A stretch of 5,370 nucleotides of DNA from Chloroflexota bacterium. Its GTDB lineage: Bacteria > Chloroflexota > Ktedonobacteria > Ktedonobacterales > JACDGC01. Made by a program: the position numbers and the translations under genes. This document shows, piece after piece, positions 1 to 4,436 of the stretch. The notes under the pieces are model-generated. The model saw only the letters and a list, made by a program, of their open reading frames with translations, ran no database searches and had not been told where the DNA came from. The stretch spans positions 1 through 5,370 of the forward strand of contig JAKAOI010000190.1 in the NCBI GenBank assembly GCA_021812265.1, written 5' to 3'. Position 1 is the first letter of the stretch, and each line of letters starts with the position of its first letter.

Positions 1-100
1 TCTCATTGGCAATGGCAACTATAATTTCAATATTTCAGGATCTTAAATCAGTATACAGTTGAATGTATAGGATTGATGCAAAAGATACGCTAATAATATT

Positions 101-135
101 GGGAATACGGAAAGGATAAATTTTTTCGTATTCCC
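101..135. repeat. 9-bp perfect inverted repeat, 17-nt loop
   Basis: GGGAATACG (101-109) is the exact reverse complement of CGTATTCCC (127-135), separated by 17 nt that include a T6 run. It lies about 27 bp upstream of the putative -35 box. It lacks a T-tract directly after the stem on either strand, so it is not a canonical intrinsic terminator. It may be an operator, or a hairpin ending an upstream transcript. Confidence 0.6.
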
Positions 136-161
136 GGATATATTCCGAAATGGAAATATTT

Positions 162-192
162 TTGAATGCGCACATTTTTGTATATCTATAAT
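162..192 (+). promoter_or_regulatory. possible sigma70-type promoter of the DUF4190/GNAT pair
   Basis: TTGAAT (162-167) and TATAAT (187-192) are separated by 19 bp, longer than the ideal 17. A second overlapping TATAAT lies at 192-197. The position, about 75 bp upstream of the ATG at 268, suits transcription of the two plus-strand genes. The AT-rich background makes chance matches likely, so confidence is moderate. Confidence 0.45.
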
Positions 193-254
193 ATAATTAG
201 CTATTATGGAGACCAATTATCAGTTGTATAGATATTTGTGCGATTAGAGAAAAT

Positions 255-260
255 AAGGGG
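255..260 (+). promoter_or_regulatory. ribosome-binding site for ATG 268
   Basis: AAGGGG ends seven bases before the ATG at 268. This is the only good Shine-Dalgarno-like site ahead of the DUF4190-like gene. The ATG at 339, which opens the main reading frame, is preceded by AT-rich sequence without one. This makes 268 the likely original start. Confidence 0.6.
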
Positions 261-267
261 AAATTGT

Positions 268-336
268 ATGGATCCAAAGAATCAGCCACAGACATCGCCA
301 AATAGGCAAGTGTTTTTTTATCCGATATATATATAA
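268..336 (+). CDS. short N-terminal segment of the DUF4190-like protein, out of frame
   Basis: A 22-codon frame starts at ATG 268 behind a good ribosome-binding site and encodes MDPKNQPQTSPNRQVFFYPI plus two residues before TAA at 334-336. A short Pro/Gln/Asn-rich, Tyr-containing N-terminal tail is what commonly precedes the membrane part of DUF4190-type proteins, so I read this as the detached N-terminus of the next gene. It ends two bases before the ATG at 339. Adding one T to the T7 run (313-319), or removing one AT unit from the (AT)5 run (325-334), would fuse it in frame to the downstream body. Alternatives are a genuine leader peptide with coupled reinitiation, or a sequence error. Confidence 0.5.
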   Translation: MDPKNQPQTSPNRQVFFYPIYI

Positions 337-338
337 CA

Positions 339-638
339 ATGACACAAGATGTAACACTGAATATACAAAGATTCAATAGATTTTCGTATGCTTCCATGAT
401 TCTTGGTATTTTGGGTATTCTGTCATCTTGCAGTGTAATTTTGGGCGGAATATTTGGCGTTCTTGGGCTTATTTTTGGAATAATAGGGCTGGCGCGGCAA
501 AAAAGCGGCCGTTTTGCAAGCAGTGGCTTAGTTTTGGGTATTATCGGTATCACAATCTCTGGTGTTAGTTTGTTGCTGACTGGTATTTCTTTTATATTAA
601 TGCCTGCTCTAATACTCCAGTGGATTAAGGTGATATAA
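339..638 (+). CDS. DUF4190-like small integral membrane protein
   Basis: The frame encodes 99 residues dominated by Gly, Ile, Leu and Ser. Hydrophobic segments cover roughly residues 18-52 and 60-92. The pattern LGILGILSS, GGIFGVLGLIFGIIGLARQ, then a short basic linker KSGRF and SSGLVLGIIGITISG matches the repeated (I/L)LGIIG style of DUF4190 proteins, whose biochemical role is unknown. The protein should sit in the cytoplasmic membrane, with the RQKSGR turn probably cytoplasmic. ATG 339 has no Shine-Dalgarno site. The original start is probably ATG 268, now out of frame, so this frame is expressed by frameshifting, by reinitiation after TAA 334-336, or not at all. The GNAT gene follows after three bases, which implies co-transcription. 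Confidence 0.65.
   Translation: MTQDVTLNIQRFNRFSYASMILGILGILSSCSVILGGIFGVLGLIFGIIGLARQKSGRFASSGLVLGIIGITISGVSLLLTGISFILMPALILQWIKVI
627..634 (+). promoter_or_regulatory. ribosome-binding site of the GNAT gene
   Basis: AAGGTGAT lies inside the last codons of the DUF4190-like gene, seven bases before ATG 642. The AGGTGAT part is complementary to the 3' end of 16S rRNA. It fixes the GNAT start and suggests translational coupling. Confidence 0.6.
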
Positions 639-641
639 ATA

Positions 642-1202
642 ATGTCGGATTTACCTCCTTTACCATTGCGGATTCGGTCGGCGCGGACAGCAGATGCGCC
701 GGCAATTCGCATGGTCGCTACAGTAACGTGGACCGCGGCGTATAAACATTTAATAGCGCCGGAAAATATTGCCGCGGTTTTGCGGAAATATTATTCTGTT
801 GAGCATGTAACGCAAAGCATCAGTCGTGAAGATTCGGCGTGGTTTGTTGCGGAATTGATGATGCCGCCGAATTTAGGAAAAATTATTGGATATGCGCATT
901 GCGGGCCGTATACCGCCGGCGGCCGGGATGATTTTGCGCTGCGTTCATTGTATGCGCTGCCCGAATATCAGCGGAAAGGCATCGGGACAGCGTTGTGGGC
1001 ACAGGTGATTGCATGGGGCAGAGAACTCCACAAAAGTCGTATGTTTGTTGGTGTATTAACCCAAAATTTACCGGCCCGCCGATTTTATGAACAAAGTGGC
1101 GCAACAATAAGCCATGAAGAAAAATTGCCAATCGGATCGCAGATATTGCCGGAAACATGGTATCAGTTGAATTTGGCTGAAGATAATGTGGACTATCTAT
1201 GA
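642..1202 (+). CDS. GNAT-family N-acetyltransferase
   Basis: The 186-residue product has the full length and layout of a GNAT domain, which transfers an acetyl group from acetyl-CoA to an amine. The N-terminal strand and helix read IRSARTADAPAIRMV and continue into TWTAAYKHLI (about residues 29-39), a frequent GNAT motif. The acetyl-CoA pyrophosphate loop is QRKGIG at residues 110-115, preceded by LYALPEYQ. The motif-B region is LPARRFYEQSGA at 143-154. The substrate cannot be deduced; small molecules and protein N-termini are both possible. The start is supported by the ribosome-binding site at 627-634. It lies three bases downstream of the DUF4190-like frame and probably shares its promoter. 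The TGA stop is two bases from the stop of the convergent PH-PASTA gene. Family assignment is firm; specificity is unknown. Confidence 0.9.
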   Translation: MSDLPPLPLRIRSARTADAPAIRMVATVTWTAAYKHLIAPENIAAVLRKYYSVEHVTQSISREDSAWFVAELMMPPNLGKIIGYAHCGPYTAGGRDDFALRSLYALPEYQRKGIGTALWAQVIAWGRELHKSRMFVGVLTQNLPARRFYEQSGATISHEEKLPIGSQILPETWYQLNLAEDNVDYL

Positions 1203-1204
1203 AC

Positions 1205-2683
1205 TTATGTTTCCCACATTTTACTGATATACAGCAATATATTACTGCCCCGTAATGCGCGCGCGCCGGGTGATGGTATTTGTGTTGTAACAAGTCCTGC
1301 CGGTACCCCATATACAACCTCTTCACCGACAATCAGCGGGCGCAGCCCGGCAGATTGTGCAAGTTCCATTGCTTCGAGCATTGTTTTGCCTGCAAAATTC
1401 GGCGCCGCAATTAACATTTCCGCCAGAACAGTAACAAACAAATCTTTTATTTCACGTTGCTGTTCATTTGCTTGGTTTGCAGAATGAATTGCTTTAAATG
1501 TGGCAAAAATACGGTCTATTTCCAGTTTTAACTGTTCCGGATAAGGTGTGTTATGCAACGCCATAGATGGTTTGCCATCTTCATCATCATTTGCGTAAAT
1601 CAGTAAAGAGCCATATCCCAGCAATTGCCCCCAAAGAGAGCTTTTGGTTTCAATTTTTACGAAACTATCAAACCGAATGGTGAAGCTGGAACGGAAAAAT
1701 ACAAAATAAAATCGCTCTAAATCGGTTATGCGCTCCGAGGTAATAATCCAAACATCATCTGCAAAGTTTATGTAAATAATTAATTCCCAAAGCGCCGCAA
1801 TAATAAAAATAATGCCTGCTATAAATATTGGTATGTGTGAGTGCAGCGGCGCGCTGATTCCGGAGATGATAATGGCAGCCAACGCCATCAACATGGGAAC
1901 GAGTGACAAATAAAGCAAATAACTCCAATGCTTGCCAACCACCCCCAATAATTTTTCTGTCCGGTTTATATGATAGTTGGTATATCGGCTTAACGGCCAG
2001 TGGCTGGCTATAATCGGATCAATATTTTGGTACTCGGGCATGATCTGATCGGCAGTGACGCTGTTGATGACATCTTGCATTGCCGGATCGGCAATTATTT
2101 GGACCGGTTTGGCGGCAGCGCTTTTTGCTGTGCCGATATGTTCAAAGAGTAAAGACTGTACTTCATACGGAAACGGGATATCAAGCAAGTGTATTTCTGC
2201 GCCGCCAACAGTTCGCGCTGTTACTTTTCCGTAGCGGAAGAGATATTCAGGAATTCTGCTTGTTTGCACTGTGGCGTCGGCAATATTTACCAAATTGATT
2301 TCTTGAGACTCTTTGGTAAAAGTATTTTTATTGTAAATAATTCTTTGGTCAGTAATAATATAAAAGGTGAACCACCACTCATAGCCTTTAGCGGCAATCC
2401 ATCGCAACAGAGCGCCTATACATAAAACTGCGCTGATGATTTGCGCAACATGCAGTATAGCCACCAGCGCGGGATTGGCGGTATGCGGAAGCTCGAGAGC
2501 AAGAAACACGGCGGCGCACAACACAGCAGGCCACGCCGAAAGCATAGCCGAAGCCCAATGAGCGCGGATGGCTAAAAGGACATGTTCGCTTGGGTTTAGG
2601 CCAGGAACAGATTTTTCACGATTTTGGCCGAGTAATCTTTCAAATGACGGTGAATATGCGCTGTGTGCCATAAAAGCATCCAT
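1205..2683 (-). CDS. membrane protein with two bacterial PH domains and a C-terminal PASTA domain
   Basis: The 492-residue protein reads as a duplicated unit. TM hairpin 1 is about residues 44-63 and 71-95, followed by a bacterial PH domain (YdbS/YdbT, bPH2-like) at about 103-185 with YIITDQRIIY and EYLFRYGKVTART. TM hairpin 2 is about 254-275 and 284-305, followed by a second PH-like domain at about 308-395 with VWIITSERI and LWGQLLGYGSLLIY. After a polar Gln/Glu-rich linker, residues about 430-488 match a PASTA domain: TMLEAMELAQSAGLRP, then VPAGLVTTQIPSPGA and a final GSNILLYIS strand. Positive residues flank the outer ends of both hairpins and the inter-helix loops lack them, so both PH domains and PASTA are predicted to be cytoplasmic. 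The function is unknown. Starts at Met1 (2683) or Met5 (2671) are both possible, since neither has a clear ribosome-binding site. It lies 29 bp after the CvpA-like gene, presumably in one operon. Confidence 0.8.
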   Translation of the reverse strand: MDAFMAHSAYSPSFERLLGQNREKSVPGLNPSEHVLLAIRAHWASAMLSAWPAVLCAAVFLALELPHTANPALVAILHVAQIISAVLCIGALLRWIAAKGYEWWFTFYIITDQRIIYNKNTFTKESQEINLVNIADATVQTSRIPEYLFRYGKVTARTVGGAEIHLLDIPFPYEVQSLLFEHIGTAKSAAAKPVQIIADPAMQDVINSVTADQIMPEYQNIDPIIASHWPLSRYTNYHINRTEKLLGVVGKHWSYLLYLSLVPMLMALAAIIISGISAPLHSHIPIFIAGIIFIIAALWELIIYINFADDVWIITSERITDLERFYFVFFRSSFTIRFDSFVKIETKSSLWGQLLGYGSLLIYANDDEDGKPSMALHNTPYPEQLKLEIDRIFATFKAIHSANQANEQQREIKDLFVTVLAEMLIAAPNFAGKTMLEAMELAQSAGLRPLIVGEEVVYGVPAGLVTTQIPSPGARALRGSNILLYISKMWET

Positions 2684-2712
2684 CCGTAGAAAATGCGTGC
2701 GTTATATATTGA

Positions 2713-3294
2713 TTATGCTTGGCTTTTTACTGACTTGCGAGTTGTAAGGATAACCACGATAACGATACCCAATAGAGCAATCAGCATAATCGGCCCGATT
2801 ATGGAATGGGTAATATCTCCGCTGGGCAGCTGAACGTTGAGAATAAAATTTATTCCTTTTTGGCTGAACAATATTAATGCGATAATCGTCCCGTTTAACA
2901 CCCCCATAAAAAATCCGCCGAAACGAAAACTGCGTATAGCGCCTTTATCGGAGGAGCCTGGAGATTTTTCTTTAAAGACAACGCTGCCTGCTACATACGC
3001 CATAATGATGATGGATAAAACACATATCCACAGTGAGATGACCGAAGCCGGAGCGCTGAGCGGATGAGCGGCTGTGGAGTTAGAAGCGCTTTGATAGCCG
3101 GCAAAAGACTGCAATGCCGCCCATATACGCAGCGGCAGCTGGGAAAAAATTTGATTTGCTCCAAAAAAAAGCGAAATAATGGTAAGAGCTAAAATGCTAA
3201 ATGTTAGCAATTCTTTAAAAAAACCACGAAATGTCCCAACGACACCGAATATGCACATAAAGATAATCAGTGTTTCAGATGAGTTAATAGTCAT
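2713..3294 (-). CDS. CvpA-family membrane protein
   Basis: From ATG 3294 the product is 193 residues. The N-terminal helix followed by GTFRGFFKELLTFSIL (residues 20-35) is the hallmark of the CvpA (colicin V production) family. The later FRFGGFFMGVLNGTIIALIL (123-142) matches the second conserved block. Hydrophobic segments lie at about 7-21, 29-48, 83-103, 124-145 and 165-186, so it is an integral membrane protein. Family members have been tied to colicin V export and, in several bacteria, to envelope stress tolerance; the molecular activity is not established. A longer frame starts at TTG 3333, but I prefer ATG 3294 because GGAGGGG (3305-3311) sits ten bases upstream. The PH-PASTA gene follows after 29 bp on the same strand. 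Confidence 0.78.
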   Translation of the reverse strand: MTINSSETLIIFMCIFGVVGTFRGFFKELLTFSILALTIISLFFGANQIFSQLPLRIWAALQSFAGYQSASNSTAAHPLSAPASVISLWICVLSIIIMAYVAGSVVFKEKSPGSSDKGAIRSFRFGGFFMGVLNGTIIALILFSQKGINFILNVQLPSGDITHSIIGPIMLIALLGIVIVVILTTRKSVKSQA

Positions 3295-3304
3295 ATAAAA
3301 AGTA

Positions 3305-3311
3305 CCCCTCC
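3305..3311 (-). promoter_or_regulatory. ribosome-binding site of the CvpA-family gene
   Basis: On the minus strand GGAGGGG precedes ATG 3294 with ten bases between. It is the strongest Shine-Dalgarno match of the minus-strand genes. It decides the start against the in-frame TTG at 3333, which would place this site inside the coding sequence. Confidence 0.65.
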
Positions 3312-3422
3312 ATGAAAAAGGTACGTTCGGCAATTTTACCTGGAATTTTCCGGAAGCGCCATCTTGTTCATTTCCAAAAAATTTTTAGCGGTGCAATAAT
3401 TGCTGTATTTAAGAACGCGCCG

Positions 3423-3451
3423 TTGAATAGGACTTTTGCCGCGGATATAAT
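3423..3451 (+). promoter_or_regulatory. consensus-like sigma70 promoter in the large gap
   Basis: TTGAAT (3423-3428) and a perfect TATAAT (3446-3451) are separated by exactly 17 bp, the best promoter match in the window. A second TATAAT follows at 3466-3471. It points toward ruvX, whose ATG is about 470 bp away. It could drive a long leader for ruvX-mltG, a small RNA, or antisense transcription across the decayed minus-strand frame. It could also be chance. Confidence 0.45.
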
Positions 3452-3678
3452 ATACGGTTTGTCGGTATAATAACTGCACATAGCAACGCTGTCATAGCTT
3501 TGCCATAAATGGCCCCATCCCTTGCAGCGATTCCGTCATTGAAAACGTTGGAAAAAATCCTTATGGTATATAATCGGCAAATATCTTTTCGCATTTAGTA
3601 TACCAATTACCCCAAAGTGTATTGCTAAAGGTTCGTTTTCTTGCCAAAATTATCTGCTAGCCGTACAATGGGTAATAG

Positions 3679-3692
3679 AATACACGTGTATT
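3679..3692. repeat. 14-bp perfect palindrome
   Basis: AATACACGTGTATT is its own reverse complement, centred between 3685 and 3686. Such perfect dyads often serve as sites for dimeric DNA-binding proteins. It lies in the middle of the gap between the divergent CvpA-family and ruvX genes. The flanking bases do not extend the symmetry. Confidence 0.5.
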
Positions 3693-3776
3693 GTATTGCC
3701 AGACTTTCGCTTGATCCATAAAGGGTTATAACCATGCGCCAATGAGAAAAGATTTGGAGTCTTTTTAGTCCATAGC

Positions 3777-3808
3777 AAGGCGTTGCCTTTGCGTATTTTC
3801 CCAATACG
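3777..3808. repeat. two adjacent short hairpins
   Basis: AAGGC/GCCTT (3777-3781 and 3785-3789, 3-nt loop) is followed two bases later by CGTATT/AATACG (3792-3797 and 3803-3808, 5-nt loop). Neither is followed by a T-tract. They may be part of a structured RNA, or chance. Confidence 0.3.
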
Positions 3809-3923
3809 GTTAGTAAGCGGAAGCTCCGGCATTGGATTGTTATAGATGCATTTTGCTTTTGCCCAAACACCAATGGCGCTGTAAATGGGTAAAAAAAGCG
3901 CTCATTGAAAGTAGTTCGGGATT

Positions 3924-4358
3924 ATGCAGCCATCATTGCGGTATATGGCGCTGGATGTGGGGAATATTCGCGTCGGTGTGGCGTTGAGCGACACAAGCGG
4001 CGCAATAACTGCCCCATATCCAATACTGCGCCGGCACCCGGAACTAGCTTTAAAACAGGCAATTTTGCGGCTTGCAAAAGAAGAGCATGTTGTAAAAATT
4101 ATTGTCGGCTTGCCGTTGCATGAAGATGGCAGTAGTTCGGAACAATCGGAAATTACCGAACGTTTCTCCGAACGTTTAGCCGATTTTGTGAAACCTTTGC
4201 CGATAGAATTGTGGAATGAATTTGGCTCTACGCAAGACGCCAAGTATACATTGCAAGAAATGGGAGAACCGCGGAAAAACTGGGCTAAACTGCTGGACTC
4301 TGTTGCGGCAAGTATTATTTTGCAAAACTACTTGCGCATGCATGATCACACGCAGTAA
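3924..4358 (+). CDS. ruvX: RuvX/YqgF-family putative pre-16S rRNA nuclease or Holliday junction resolvase
   Basis: The 144-residue product has the usual length of the YqgF family, an RNase H-fold nuclease linked to 16S rRNA 5'-end maturation and annotated as a Holliday junction resolvase homologue. The first strand is RYMALDVGNIRVGVALSDTS, carrying the first catalytic acid Asp11. VVKIIVGLPLHEDGS (about 56-70) is the second conserved block. ELWNEFGSTQDA (95-106) supplies Glu99, and KLLDSVAASIILQNYL (122-137) the C-terminal Asp125. The usual ERLT-type string after the middle Glu is changed here to EFGSTQ, although the acids are kept. The ATG at 3924 has only a weak upstream site, and ATG 3945 is possible but would trim the first strand. 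mltG follows on the same strand after 78 bp, an order common in many bacteria. Confidence 0.9.
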   Translation: MQPSLRYMALDVGNIRVGVALSDTSGAITAPYPILRRHPELALKQAILRLAKEEHVVKIIVGLPLHEDGSSSEQSEITERFSERLADFVKPLPIELWNEFGSTQDAKYTLQEMGEPRKNWAKLLDSVAASIILQNYLRMHDHTQ

Positions 4359-4419
4359 AATCTAGTGAAATTTTGGTTGCGTTCGCAGTGAACCAGTAAA
4401 AAGATTGCAATATATTTTC

Positions 4420-4424
4420 AGGAG
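4420..4424 (+). promoter_or_regulatory. ribosome-binding site of mltG
   Basis: AGGAG lies 12 bases upstream of ATG 4437, a little farther than usual, with an AT-rich spacer. No other candidate site is near. The 78-bp ruvX-mltG gap also holds a weak dyad (TGGTT 4374-4378 with AACCA 4391-4395) but no clear terminator or promoter. Confidence 0.5.
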
Positions 4425-4436
4425 TATCTAATATAT

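Larger units (their letters stand above)
1..267. other. non-coding leader upstream of the DUF4190-like gene
   Basis: No convincing gene is visible here. Two plus-strand frames are open from the left edge and stop at 44-46 (TAA) and 60-62 (TGA). Either could be the last 14-19 codons of an upstream gene, but nothing lets me choose between them. The stretch becomes very AT-rich from about 140 onward and holds an inverted repeat (101-135), a possible promoter (162-192) and the ribosome-binding site of the next gene (255-260). Confidence 0.6.
3371..3905 (-). pseudogene. probable decayed gene of unknown function
   Basis: One minus-strand frame runs from about 3901 to 3371 with only two stops in about 177 codons (TAA 3650-3652, TGA 3536-3538). 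By hand estimate roughly ten would be expected in non-coding DNA of this composition. The translation looks protein-like, for example PELPLTNRIGKIRKGNALLW and AHGYNPLWIKRKSGNTIHVY in the first part, NEPLAIHFGVIGILNAKRYL in the middle, and SYYTDKPYIISAAKVLFNG near the end. An ATG at 3905 would join this frame if the T7 run (3891-3897 read on the minus strand) lost one T. At 3376-3387 another homopolymer run adjoins the last break. I recognise no family. It would have been the first gene ahead of the CvpA-family gene. It could be real decay, sequence error, or a chance open stretch. Confidence 0.4.

Noticed and set aside
1..62. 3' end of an upstream plus-strand gene
   Set aside because: Two different frames are open from the edge (ending at 46 and 62), and 14-19 codons are too few to choose or to name a product.
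101..135. Intrinsic terminator
   Set aside because: The stem is good, but no T-tract follows it directly on either strand; the only T6 run is inside the loop.
197..712. 171-codon minus-strand open frame antisense to the DUF4190-like gene
   Set aside because: It mirrors the Gly/Ile-rich repeats of the plus-strand gene as Pro/Ile-rich sequence, and it overlaps the GNAT start. It looks like a shadow frame with no domain.
883..1332. 149-codon minus-strand open frame
   Set aside because: It is antisense to the confident GNAT gene and overlaps the 3' end of the PH-PASTA gene in another frame. The translation is not protein-like.
2713..3333. Longer CvpA-family protein starting at TTG 3333
   Set aside because: The strong ribosome-binding site at 3305-3311 would fall inside it, while ATG 3294 is well spaced from that site and begins just before the first membrane helix.
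3371..3905. Alternative genetic code with UGA read as an amino acid, to rescue the broken frame
   Set aside because: A TAA stop also interrupts the frame, and the intact genes ruvX, mltG, CvpA-like and PH-PASTA have no in-frame TGA while the GNAT gene ends at one.
3295..3923. Known RNA genes (RNase P RNA, tmRNA, SRP RNA, tRNA) in the large gap
   Set aside because: None of the conserved sequence hallmarks of these RNAs could be seen on either strand, and no cloverleaf was found.
3902..4243. 113-codon minus-strand open frame antisense to ruvX
   Set aside because: RuvX on the plus strand has a clear family match with catalytic residues, so the antisense frame is a shadow.
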